16,223 nt of DNA, from the NCBI GenBank assembly GCA_964636675.1, contig CAZWUO010000067.1, forward strand, positions 1 to 16,223, read 5' to 3'. The position numbers and the translations under genes were made by a program. Every line of letters begins with the position of its first letter. Within the stretch, counting starts at the first letter, position 1. This document shows, in pieces, positions 1 to 7,051 of this stretch. The DNA comes from JALUUH01 sp964636675 (GTDB lineage: Bacteria; Pseudomonadota; Gammaproteobacteria; S012-40). The notes below the pieces were generated by a model. That model did not search any database. It worked only from the letters and a program-made list of their open reading frames with translations, and was not told the origin of the DNA.

Positions 1-303
1 CGCTTCATTCGCATGTTTATACAGGTTATCGATACAAATATTAGAATGTGCAGCATAAGCAAACCCCATGGTTCCGGAAACGCGAGATAACTCTTCAGTG
101 ACTATCAAGTGATGTAAATAACTGAGCTCCACCCCGCCGTATTCCTTGGGAATCGTCATTCCCATGAGATCTGCTTCACCAATTTCCCGCCATAAGGCGC
201 TGGGAATTTCATCATCTTTATCAATTTTTACGGCAAGCGGTTGCACTTTATCGTTTGCAAAAGATTGCACTTTTATTCGAAATTGATCAAGTTCTGCATT
301 CAT
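1..303 (-). CDS. liuA: Isovaleryl-CoA dehydrogenase-like acyl-CoA dehydrogenase, N-terminal part only
   Basis: The first 101 codons of an acyl-CoA dehydrogenase; the rest lies outside the window. The family is FAD-dependent, and isovaleryl-CoA dehydrogenase oxidises isovaleryl-CoA to 3-methylcrotonyl-CoA in leucine breakdown. The start ATG at 303 is preceded by GAGGGA six bases upstream. Visible hallmarks are an N-terminal helical domain, the segment M-T-I-P-K-E-Y-G-G (residues 49-57), and the stretch G-F-A-Y-A-A-H-S-N-I-C-I (residues 80-91). The last closely resembles the G-L-S-Y-G-A-H-S-N-L-C segment of isovaleryl-CoA dehydrogenases. It lies 37 bases after the thioesterase gene, probably as the last visible member of the tyrosine operon. 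The leucine assignment is supported by leucine dehydrogenase and the 2-oxoacid dehydrogenase genes on the other strand. The FAD-binding and catalytic regions are not visible, so substrate specificity is inferred from the N-terminus and context. Confidence 0.82.
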   Translation of the reverse strand, partial: MNAELDQFRIKVQSFANDKVQPLAVKIDKDDEIPSALWREIGEADLMGMTIPKEYGGVELSYLHHLIVTEELSRVSGTMGFAYAAHSNICIDNLYKHANEA

Positions 304-340
304 AATAAATCCCTCATCATTCAATTTATGGAAGCGCTGG

Positions 341-844
341 TTAATCAAGAACCTGCCGAAAAATCTCAGGAGCCTCTTGTGGTCTATCACTCCGATAAAC
401 CATTAGCGCGATCATTTCCGCTTGCACAGTCTTTTCTCCATCCACATATGCGTCACATGTTAAGGTATATTTTTTGGCATTTTTTATTTTTATGACGCGC
501 GCTGCTAAACGAATCTCTGAATGCACAGAGGAAGGTTTCAAATAAGTGATATTCATCGATCCGGTAGCAAATAAGTAATGTGGCTCAGAACCCAAGCTTC
601 GATGATCATTTTTAATCGCGGTCGCCATTGCGGTTGCGATGCAATGACAGTCAATAATGCTCGCGATAATTCCGCCACAGGTTAAGCCAACCCAACCTGC
701 ATGATATTCTTGCGGCTGCCAATAGCAGGTGGCGATATCGCCTTCCCAATAACTGCGAATATGCAGGCCTTGTTTATTCTGACTGCCACAACCAAAACAT
801 ACGTCACCGGGCATATAGTCTTGAAAATATTCTTTTTCAGACAT
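341..844 (-). CDS. PaaI/THEM4-like hotdog-fold thioesterase
   Basis: A 167-residue protein with the hotdog thioesterase layout: a C-F-G-C-G motif at residues 16-20, then G-G-I-I-A-S-I-I-D (57-65), the core helix of the PaaI-type fold, followed by beta strands (I-T-Y-L-K-P, A-A-R-V-I-K-I). Family members hydrolyse acyl-CoA or related thioesters. Asp65 sits where the catalytic acid is expected. The position nine residues before it, histidine in classical PaaI/THEM4 enzymes, is Cys56. The start ATG at 844 lies 9 bases after the stop of the upstream oxygenase gene, so co-expression is likely. Its place between a tyrosine pathway and an acyl-CoA dehydrogenase suggests a role in releasing CoA from acyl intermediates, but the substrate cannot be read from the sequence. 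Confidence 0.8.
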   Translation of the reverse strand: MSEKEYFQDYMPGDVCFGCGSQNKQGLHIRSYWEGDIATCYWQPQEYHAGWVGLTCGGIIASIIDCHCIATAMATAIKNDHRSLGSEPHYLFATGSMNITYLKPSSVHSEIRLAARVIKIKNAKKYTLTCDAYVDGEKTVQAEMIALMVYRSDRPQEAPEIFRQVLD

Positions 845-853
845 GCTCTTTTC

Positions 854-1777
854 TCAATTTAATTCAGCCTGACGTTGTTCATTTAAGCCAATCCAAAATG
901 CAGCAACACCGGCTAACATCTCATTGCCATATTGGATAAACTTATCTTCATCTATTTCTCTCGAAAAATAAAGCTCTTCTAATTCTTCCTGGGTATGTGC
1001 TGCGTGTTGTGCTTCTATCTTTGCATGCCAAGTAAAAAACCCGAGTGGTAAATCTGCCGCGTTCTTGGCATTGTATTGGGTAAACCCATCGACTAACTCG
1101 AACCAAAACCCAGCGGCTGCCCAATTTTCTACCGCATAGCTTGCCGCCTGGGAGATCATATAGTCTTCACTCCCATAGAGGCGTTCTAGCTCGTCGCAGA
1201 AAAATAGGGTTGCAGGCACACCATGAGCGCGTTTTCCGACATCATTAAATCCCAGACCCAGTTTTTCCGCCATGCGTAATAGCCATTCAAAATGTGCGGC
1301 GCGAAAGCGAAAAGTTCCACCCTCTATGGAACCTTCTAAAGATACGATATCGGCATCTTCCGCTAACTCGGCCTGGGTTTTTTGATCTATTTTATTTGGC
1401 GTATTGAAAATAACCCCAATTTCATTAGCGAGTATTTCCTTTGATGCGCGCATGCCTTCAATGCTGTCGGCGTTAATGGTTTTTTTGAGTTGCGCGATTA
1501 GAAATAAATTTGAAAAAACAGAAAACTGAATAACAAAGTGTTGTAACTTATCTAGACGCATGTTGCCTTGCTGAAACCATTGGCTGTATGCATTATTTTT
1601 AATAATAGAATGCTGTAATAACTCACTGTTAATACGTTGTTGAAACACCAAAAAGTGTTTTGCCCTGTCGAGTGTATATCCCTCCTCCCGCGCCATAATG
1701 GATTTAATGGAAGGCATTGTTAAACCGGTTATTTGGTGCTCGGTGGCGTATTTTTTGTAGTCAATTGGCCAGGCCAC
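854..1777 (-). CDS. Heme-oxygenase-like diiron oxygenase (HDO / CADD-like family), function unknown
   Basis: A 307-residue, mostly helical protein of the heme-oxygenase-like metal-dependent oxidase superfamily, which includes CADD and UndA. A plausible full set of metal ligands is visible: Glu119 (N-E-I-G), His162 (A-A-H-F-E-W), Glu217 (V-E-N-W) and the H-x3-E-x2-H cluster His251/Glu255/His258. This spacing resembles the H-x3-D-x2-H pattern of CADD. Established members use two irons, or a single iron, to activate O2 for C-C or C-N chemistry. The start is GTG at 1777, preceded by AAGAGG about six bases upstream; no better ATG start is apparent. It lies 47 bases after maiA and 9 before the thioesterase gene, in the same operon. 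It is not one of the standard enzymes of tyrosine or leucine degradation. Fold assignment is fairly secure; the reaction is unknown. Confidence 0.72.
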   Translation of the reverse strand: MAWPIDYKKYATEHQITGLTMPSIKSIMAREEGYTLDRAKHFLVFQQRINSELLQHSIIKNNAYSQWFQQGNMRLDKLQHFVIQFSVFSNLFLIAQLKKTINADSIEGMRASKEILANEIGVIFNTPNKIDQKTQAELAEDADIVSLEGSIEGGTFRFRAAHFEWLLRMAEKLGLGFNDVGKRAHGVPATLFFCDELERLYGSEDYMISQAASYAVENWAAAGFWFELVDGFTQYNAKNAADLPLGFFTWHAKIEAQHAAHTQEELEELYFSREIDEDKFIQYGNEMLAGVAAFWIGLNEQRQAELN

Positions 1778-1824
1778 AATGCACCTCTTGAGTTTTCTTG
1801 GGGGAAGCTTTAAATAAACAGGAT

Positions 1825-2493
1825 TTACAACTCATTATCATCTTGTGATTCGGGAGCAGCCTGGTGAAATACTGCAAGCTCCATGCAGTTTTTATACACA
1901 CGATTTATATTTGGATAAACCTCTAGCGGACAATGAAAGCGTTTTGCATTATAGACTTGTGGTATCAGACAAACATCTGCTAATGAGATTTCATTACCCC
2001 AGCAATACTGACGTTTTTTTCCAGCCGTTTTCTCCGCTTGGCTTAAATGTTTTTCTATCGCCGCAAAACCCTCGCTTATCCAGTGACAAATCCATTGATC
2101 ACGCTGCGGTTTATCGATACCTAAGGTCTGCTCTAAATAATTCATTACGCGTAAATTATTCAAAGGGTGAATATCACAGGCGATGCTGTGTGCTAATGCA
2201 CGCACTAAACCACGCTCTACCGGCGCTCCAGGGAGCAACGGCGGCTCAGGATACTGTTCTTCCAAATATTCGATAATGGCTAATGACTGGGTGATGATAT
2301 TGCCATCATCGACTAAACTGGGGATTAATTTTTGCGGATTAATGCGTTGATAGGCTGCGGTCTTTTCCTGCCCCCCTTCTTTGAGTAAATGAATATATTG
2401 CGATTGATAAGGGATCGACTTGTAATGCAATGCGATGCGAACTCTATAAGCTGCGGAACTCCGATAATAGGTATAGAGACTCAGCTCGGACAT
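1825..2493 (-). CDS. maiA: Maleylacetoacetate isomerase (zeta-class glutathione S-transferase)
   Basis: A 222-residue GST-fold protein. It isomerises 4-maleylacetoacetate to 4-fumarylacetoacetate using glutathione, in the tyrosine/homogentisate pathway. The zeta-class signature is clear: S-S-A-A-Y-R-V-R-I-A-L at residues 12-22, matching the S-S-C-x-W-R-V-R-I-A-L consensus and containing the catalytic serines. The thioredoxin-like half continues through the cis-proline region (K-L-I-P-S-L) and the glutathione-binding Q-S-L-A-I-I-E-Y-L segment, with the helical half after it. The usual cysteine of the signature is alanine here. The start ATG at 2493 lies inside the end of the fumarylacetoacetase gene, a 13-base overlap that implies translational coupling. 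Length is normal for the family. Confidence 0.93.
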   Translation of the reverse strand: MSELSLYTYYRSSAAYRVRIALHYKSIPYQSQYIHLLKEGGQEKTAAYQRINPQKLIPSLVDDGNIITQSLAIIEYLEEQYPEPPLLPGAPVERGLVRALAHSIACDIHPLNNLRVMNYLEQTLGIDKPQRDQWICHWISEGFAAIEKHLSQAEKTAGKKRQYCWGNEISLADVCLIPQVYNAKRFHCPLEVYPNINRVYKNCMELAVFHQAAPESQDDNEL

Positions 2494-3464
2494 TGCAGGA
2501 TTTCTTGCTCAATACAGCCAAAAATTGATTGCCCCGAGTCATCAATCATTTCAATCCGCACCCTATCACCAAATTGCATAAATGGCGTGGTGGCTTCACC
2601 CGCATGGATGATTTCTAATACCCGCTTTTCCGCAAAACACGAACACCCGTGCGCGAGATCTTGATTTGAAACCGTTCCTGAACCAATAATAGCGCCGGCT
2701 TTTAGCGGACGTGTGGTCGCCGCATGGGCGATTAATTCAGCAAAACTGAATTGCATATCTTGGCCCGCATTAGGGTCACCAAACCATTGGCTATTGTAAT
2801 AACTCAGCAATGGTAAATGCAGCTTGCAGTCGCGCCATGCGTCACCGAGTTCATCCGGACTCACGGCAACCGGCGAAAAAGCCGTTGGCGGCTTGCCATG
2901 GATAAAACCAAAACCTTTGGCCAGTTCAGCCGGGATAAGATGGCGTAATGACACATCATTGACCAACATAACGAGCTTAATATGCGCCCCCGCATCTGCT
3001 ACGCTAACCCCCTGCGGGACATCGTCCGTTATCACCGCCACTTCAGACTCGAAATCGATGCCGTCTTTTTCAGAGTTTGCAAAAATGGCTTCAGAGGGGC
3101 CCAGGAAATGATCTGAACCGCCTTGATACATTAATGGATCGGTCAGAAAACTGGCCGGCATTTCAGCACCCCGAGCCTTGCGCACACGTTCTACGTGACT
3201 TAGATAGGCACTCCCATCCAGCCACTGATAAGCCCGCGGCAGTGGGGATGCAAGATCGTTTGATTTAAGCGCGGTACCTAGCCCTGGCTCATTATTTAAT
3301 TCATCAGCAAGTGTTTGTAAGGGGCCGCGGCAATCATTCCAGTTTTCAATCGCGTATTGCAGAGTGGGTGCTATCGATTCAGCCCTCACATACCGGCTCA
3401 AGCGATGATCTACAAGAATAAGATCCCCATCCCGACTCGGCGATTTTAAACTGCCTAATTTCAT
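2481..3464 (-). CDS. fahA: Fumarylacetoacetase (fumarylacetoacetate hydrolase family)
   Basis: A 327-residue protein of the bacterial fumarylacetoacetate hydrolase family, cleaving fumarylacetoacetate to fumarate and acetoacetate in the cytoplasm. The family's metal-binding acidic residues are visible in D-F-E-S-E-V (Glu139, Glu141) and L-V-N-D-V-S (Asp170), followed by the lysine in H-G-K-P-P-T (Lys191) and the late G-S-G-T-V-S-N motif. The open frame extends six codons further, to an ATG at 3482. However, the bases just after that ATG form GGGGAGGTGG, an excellent ribosome-binding site for the internal ATG at 3464. That ATG also overlaps the hmgA stop as ATGA, so I place the start there. 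Where human FAH has Y-H-G, this protein has Y-Q-G, so the histidine at that point differs. Context with hmgA and maiA makes the role nearly certain. Confidence 0.92.
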   Translation of the reverse strand: MKLGSLKSPSRDGDLILVDHRLSRYVRAESIAPTLQYAIENWNDCRGPLQTLADELNNEPGLGTALKSNDLASPLPRAYQWLDGSAYLSHVERVRKARGAEMPASFLTDPLMYQGGSDHFLGPSEAIFANSEKDGIDFESEVAVITDDVPQGVSVADAGAHIKLVMLVNDVSLRHLIPAELAKGFGFIHGKPPTAFSPVAVSPDELGDAWRDCKLHLPLLSYYNSQWFGDPNAGQDMQFSFAELIAHAATTRPLKAGAIIGSGTVSNQDLAHGCSCFAEKRVLEIIHAGEATTPFMQFGDRVRIEMIDDSGQSIFGCIEQEILQCPS

Positions 3465-4591
3465 TTTTTGCCACCTCCCCATGAATCAACATAGGCGTGA
3501 TTTTCGATCTCTTTGGCAAACTCAGTGGAATGTAAGACATCGCGGGTATCAATCATCACTGCTACCTCATCGGTGGCTTTGCGTTCTGCGTTGAGTCCAA
3601 TCTGTAAAGCTTTAGGGTGTGGCCCATGGGTTAAACCACAGGGATGCAAGGTTAGCATGCCGGGGTGGATATTATCGCGCGAAAAAAATTCCCCTCGATG
3701 ATAAAAAATCACTTCGTCAAAATCATCATTATTATGAAAAAACGGCACTTTTAACGCACCAGGATCTGACTCAATGGGACGTGGACAAAAAGTGCAAACC
3801 ACAAAACGTCGGGTTAAAAAAGTGGTATGTGCAGACGGTGGCAAATGATATCGATGACTCATCAGAGGTCTAATATCCCGCCAATTAATCCGTACTACCG
3901 ACAAATCACCATGCCAACCCAGCGCATCCAAGGGGTTGAACGGATAAGTCACGCAGGTGATTTTTTTATCGCGTTTGATCAATACCTGGTGCTCATCTTC
4001 CGTTTGTTGCTGCTTGAACGCCGCATCAATTTTGGGAGTGTCCAACATCGCTTGATCAAAAATAGCATGCTGCCCAACCATGCCTTTGTCCGGCAAACTA
4101 TAACTTTCACCAGTCGCCTCAATCATTAATACCACTATTTCTTTAGCGTGTTCGAGGCGCCACAAAGTACCCCGCGGGATTAATACATAATCACCCGCGT
4201 GGAGGCTTAAATGCCCGAAGTCACAAAATAAGTCTGCCGTACCTTGGTGGAAAAACAGCAATTCATCACCGTCGGCATTTCTTGCCAGTTGCTGCATTGA
4301 TGTCGCACTCCGCCATAAACGTACATCGGTTGCGCTGTTTTGCAATAACGCGGGGGCTTGCCAAGGATGCGGCTGGGCTTCATGCAACAAGGTGGTGTCG
4401 AATGCACGCGGTAATAAGGGGCCATCGATATGTGACCACGATGTCGGCGGATGTTGGTGATGGAATTGCGCAGAAGGCCCGGAAAAACCTTCTTTACTCA
4501 TCTCCCGCTCAAAGGTATTCGCGGGCAAATCGCAATGCGCTTGGCGCGACGCCTCGCCTTCGACCTTTGGAAAAGAAATCCATTTACGCAT
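3461..4591 (-). CDS. hmgA: Homogentisate 1,2-dioxygenase, short bacterial form
   Basis: A 376-residue cupin-fold iron dioxygenase that opens the ring of homogentisate to maleylacetoacetate. The C-terminal half contains F-F-H-N-N-D-D-F-D-E-V (His286, Glu293 or Asp292) and L-T-H-G-P-H-P (His322). The 36-residue spacing between the two histidines equals that of the iron ligands His335 and His371 in the human enzyme. It is shorter than the roughly 430-445 residues of the animal and Pseudomonas enzymes and belongs to the compact bacterial type. It begins two bases after the hpd stop codon (TAG-GC-ATG), with GGAG upstream inside hpd, and its TGA overlaps the next ATG. It therefore sits in the middle of a translationally coupled tyrosine operon. 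Confidence 0.93.
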   Translation of the reverse strand: MRKWISFPKVEGEASRQAHCDLPANTFEREMSKEGFSGPSAQFHHQHPPTSWSHIDGPLLPRAFDTTLLHEAQPHPWQAPALLQNSATDVRLWRSATSMQQLARNADGDELLFFHQGTADLFCDFGHLSLHAGDYVLIPRGTLWRLEHAKEIVVLMIEATGESYSLPDKGMVGQHAIFDQAMLDTPKIDAAFKQQQTEDEHQVLIKRDKKITCVTYPFNPLDALGWHGDLSVVRINWRDIRPLMSHRYHLPPSAHTTFLTRRFVVCTFCPRPIESDPGALKVPFFHNNDDFDEVIFYHRGEFFSRDNIHPGMLTLHPCGLTHGPHPKALQIGLNAERKATDEVAVMIDTRDVLHSTEFAKEIENHAYVDSWGGGKK

Positions 4592-4593
4592 GC

Positions 4594-5646
4594 CTAAATC
4601 ACTCCACGACGACGTTGATCATCCTCAATCGAATCAAACAAGGCCTGAAAATTACCCTCGCCAAAACCTTCATTCCCTTTGCGTTGGATAATTTCAAAAA
4701 AGATCGGACCAATCACCGTCTCGGTGAATATTTGCAATAACAAACCCTGACCACCGGCAACATCACCATCGATAAGCACCCGACTTGTTTGCAATTTAGC
4801 CAAATCCTCTTGATGCCCTGGCAGGCGCTTAGCAATGGCGTCGTAATAGGTATCGGGAGTGTCTAGCAGTTTAATTTGATTGGCTTGTAAATCTTCCACG
4901 GATTGATATATATCCTTGGCGCCGAGTGCGATATGCTGAATGCCCTCCCCTGCATAGGCATCAAGATACTCCTGAATTTGGGATTTTTTATCGGAAGGTT
5001 CATTGATCGGAATGCGAATTTTACCGCACGGACTCGTCATCGCGCGTGACGTCAAACCAGTGGATTTGCCTTTAATATTGAAAAACCGAGTTTCTTTAAA
5101 ATTGAAAATTTTCTCATAAAACGCAGCCCACTCCTGCATGCAGCCCACGTTTACGTTATGCGTTAAATGATCGATGTATTCCAGGCCTACGCCCCTGGGA
5201 TTTTGCTCCACGCCTTCTAGGGGTACAAAATCAACATCGTAAATAGACTGCTTGCCATAACGATCAATGAGGTAAATCAATGAGTCTCCAATGCCTACAA
5301 TCGCCGGAATATTCAACTCCATCGGCCCGGCTTGATCGACGTGCGGTTTTGCATTATGTTTCAGTGCATGCTCATACGCCTGCTTTGCATCTGCTACGCG
5401 AATGCCAAAGGCGCAAATTGAAGGTCCGTGTACTTTGCAGAATCTATGCGCAAAACTATCTGGCTCATGATTAATAATAAAATTAATATCACCTTGGCGG
5501 TATAACACGACATCTTTTGAGCGATGCTTAGCCACTGCTGAAAATCCCATGGCACTAAATAACTGCTCGAGTGCGCGTGTGTCCTCTGCGGTATATTCAA
5601 TGAATTCAAATCCATCGGTACCCACTGGATTGTTTAAATCATTCAT
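4594..5646 (-). CDS. hpd: 4-hydroxyphenylpyruvate dioxygenase
   Basis: A 350-residue Fe(II) dioxygenase that turns 4-hydroxyphenylpyruvate into homogentisate, the first committed step of this operon. It has two vicinal-oxygen-chelate domains. The iron ligands are visible: His160 in I-D-H-L-T-H-N, His238 in Q-H-I-A-L-G and Glu318 in F-F-E-I-I-Q-R. They nearly coincide with His161, His240 and Glu322 of the Pseudomonas enzyme. The C-terminal G-F-G-E-G-N-F segment that closes the active site is present. The reading frame is open 13 codons further upstream, but AAAGGAGGT lies seven bases before the ATG at 5646, which fixes the start. It is the first gene of the minus-strand operon. In Legionella the homologue (legiolysin) also produces homogentisate-derived pigment; here hmgA follows directly, so full degradation is expected. 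Confidence 0.95.
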   Translation of the reverse strand: MNDLNNPVGTDGFEFIEYTAEDTRALEQLFSAMGFSAVAKHRSKDVVLYRQGDINFIINHEPDSFAHRFCKVHGPSICAFGIRVADAKQAYEHALKHNAKPHVDQAGPMELNIPAIVGIGDSLIYLIDRYGKQSIYDVDFVPLEGVEQNPRGVGLEYIDHLTHNVNVGCMQEWAAFYEKIFNFKETRFFNIKGKSTGLTSRAMTSPCGKIRIPINEPSDKKSQIQEYLDAYAGEGIQHIALGAKDIYQSVEDLQANQIKLLDTPDTYYDAIAKRLPGHQEDLAKLQTSRVLIDGDVAGGQGLLLQIFTETVIGPIFFEIIQRKGNEGFGEGNFQALFDSIEDDQRRRGVI

Positions 5647-5860
5647 TGCATTACCTCCTTTTTTGGAATTTTGACAAAACCACAAACATTCTCAACTGTT
5701 TAGAATTTCTGTAAAAATAGTAACTTGGCACTTCCAAAAACCCAAATAATAAAACCACAAATGTCTGGCATTTTCCTTGCGTAATACATGCCGGTTACTC
5801 AAAAAATGATTCTAAGATTTGCTAAATCTTGCTTGAGTCCAATACGCATAGGTGAACAAG
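5647..5860. promoter_or_regulatory. Divergent control region between tyrosine and leucine operons
   Basis: The 214 bp between the hpd and leucine dehydrogenase start codons must hold promoters for both directions. It is AT-rich. A weak sigma-70-like pair for the minus strand is TTGGGT (5740-5745) and TACTAT (5717-5722) with 17-bp spacing. The 11-mer AAAACCACAAA occurs twice in the same orientation, at 5676-5686 and 5751-5761, 75 bp apart. A palindrome lies nearer the leucine dehydrogenase start (separate entry). I found no convincing plus-strand hexamer pair and no good TyrR-type box. That these elements regulate the genes is inference from position. Confidence 0.45.
5814..5830. promoter_or_regulatory. 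Palindrome, candidate operator upstream of leucine dehydrogenase
   Basis: AAGATTT-GCT-AAATCTT is a perfect inverted repeat with 7-base arms and a 3-base centre, ending 30 bases before the leucine dehydrogenase ATG. The short loop and position suit a dimeric repressor or activator site better than a terminator, since no U-tract follows. No regulator can be named. Confidence 0.4.
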
Positions 5861-6952
5861 ATGCCTAATAACACTATACGCAATATCTCTTCCAGCGACC
5901 CGTTTGAACTCGCTGAGGAAATGACCTTTGGTGACATTCATTTCAAACATGATAAAACAACGGGTTTAAAAGCGATCATTGCCATTCATAATACGGATTT
6001 AGGTCCCGCTGTTGGCGGATGCCGATTTGCATTTTATCAATCAACCCAAGATGCGCTCTATGATGCAATGCGACTTGCTCAAGGAATGAGCTATAAAGCC
6101 GCGATAACCGGTCTAACATCGGGCGGTGGCAAATCGGTCATCATACGACCGCAGGAAATCGGCAATCGTAAAAAATTATTCGCAGCCTTTGGTGATTTTG
6201 TCGAACAACTTGGTGGACGTTATGTTACCGCGGTAGACAGTGGAACAAGCGTCGACGATATGAATATTGTGGCTACCCGCACAAAGCATGTGTCCAGCAC
6301 TTCGCGCACTGGCGACCCTTCCCCCTACACGGCATTAGGCGTTCGCCGCGGTATGCAAGCGGCGCTAAAAGCAAAATACCAACAAGATGATTTATCCAAT
6401 AAACATGTCGTTATTCAAGGTATCGGGCACGTCGGCTACTATCTTGCGAAAGAACTCCACGTCTTGGGTGCACGACTTACTTACAGCGATGTGAATGCAC
6501 ATGCCTTGCACCGCGTTATCTCTGAGTTTGGCGGTGAATCGGTGAGTCCCGACGCGGTATATGATGTTGCATGCGATGTGTTTGCGCCTTGCGCCCTGGG
6601 CGGCACACTGAATGTCAATACGGTTAACCGCTTGCAAACAAAAATTATTGTTGGTGCCGCTAATAATCAATTAGCGAGTCCAGAAATTGCTGAATTGCTA
6701 CACCGCAAAAATATATTATATGCCCCAGACTATGTGGTAAACGCGGGTGGACTGATTCAAATCACCTTGCTTGATGAGACAAAGGTACGGCATAAAGTCA
6801 ATGCGATTTATGCCACAGTGCTTGATATCTTTAATCAATCACGAAAAACCGGCCTGGCAACCGCGATAACCGCCGACAATATAGCCCAAGAGATTATTAA
6901 AAAAGCCGGAGCTGTGGCAGAAAAAATGGCTAAAACTATGCCACAACAATGA
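5861..6952 (+). CDS. ldh: Leucine dehydrogenase (Glu/Leu/Phe/Val dehydrogenase family)
   Basis: A 363-residue NAD-dependent amino-acid dehydrogenase that deaminates leucine (and usually valine and isoleucine) to the 2-oxoacids. Substrate and catalytic residues are visible: Lys79 (Y-K-A-A-I-T-G), Lys91 (G-G-G-K-S-V) and Asp126 (V-D-S-G-T-S). Their spacings of 12 and 35 residues match Lys68, Lys80 and Asp115 of Bacillus leucine dehydrogenase. The Rossmann motif G-I-G-H-V-G is at 187-192. A GTG at 5852 is in frame, but ATG at 5861 is preceded by AGGTGA at a six-base distance and is preferred. Length is typical. It opens the plus-strand operon and supplies substrate for the following dehydrogenase complex. 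Its last codons are part of a tandem 20-bp duplication (separate entry). Valine or phenylalanine dehydrogenase is possible, but leucine fits best. Confidence 0.9.
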   Translation: MPNNTIRNISSSDPFELAEEMTFGDIHFKHDKTTGLKAIIAIHNTDLGPAVGGCRFAFYQSTQDALYDAMRLAQGMSYKAAITGLTSGGGKSVIIRPQEIGNRKKLFAAFGDFVEQLGGRYVTAVDSGTSVDDMNIVATRTKHVSSTSRTGDPSPYTALGVRRGMQAALKAKYQQDDLSNKHVVIQGIGHVGYYLAKELHVLGARLTYSDVNAHALHRVISEFGGESVSPDAVYDVACDVFAPCALGGTLNVNTVNRLQTKIIVGAANNQLASPEIAELLHRKNILYAPDYVVNAGGLIQITLLDETKVRHKVNAIYATVLDIFNQSRKTGLATAITADNIAQEIIKKAGAVAEKMAKTMPQQ

Positions 6953-6971
6953 AAACTATGCCGGAACAATG
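6932..6971 (+). repeat. Tandem 20-bp direct repeat across the leucine dehydrogenase stop codon
   Basis: AAAACTATGCCACAACAATG (6932-6951) is followed directly by AAAACTATGCCGGAACAATG (6952-6971), with 18 of 20 bases identical. The first copy encodes the final residues K-T-M-P-Q-Q and the start of the TGA; the second copy is untranslated. This looks like a local slippage or duplication event that left the stop in place. Confidence 0.85.
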
Positions 6972-7051
6972 AATGCAAGAATCACTCAGGAAGTGCTGCC
7001 AGGTGGTGCATTGGCTCATAATCTTTATCCAACAAAAAGAAAAGGATTACC

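Noticed and set aside
3465..3482. Earlier ATG start for fumarylacetoacetase
   Set aside because: The six extra codons contain the GGGGAGGTGG ribosome-binding site for the ATG at 3464, which also overlaps the hmgA stop in the usual ATGA way.
5690..5720. TyrR/PhhR-type operator (TGTAAA-N6-TTTACA)
   Set aside because: Only one half-like TGTAAA is present; the other arm does not match.
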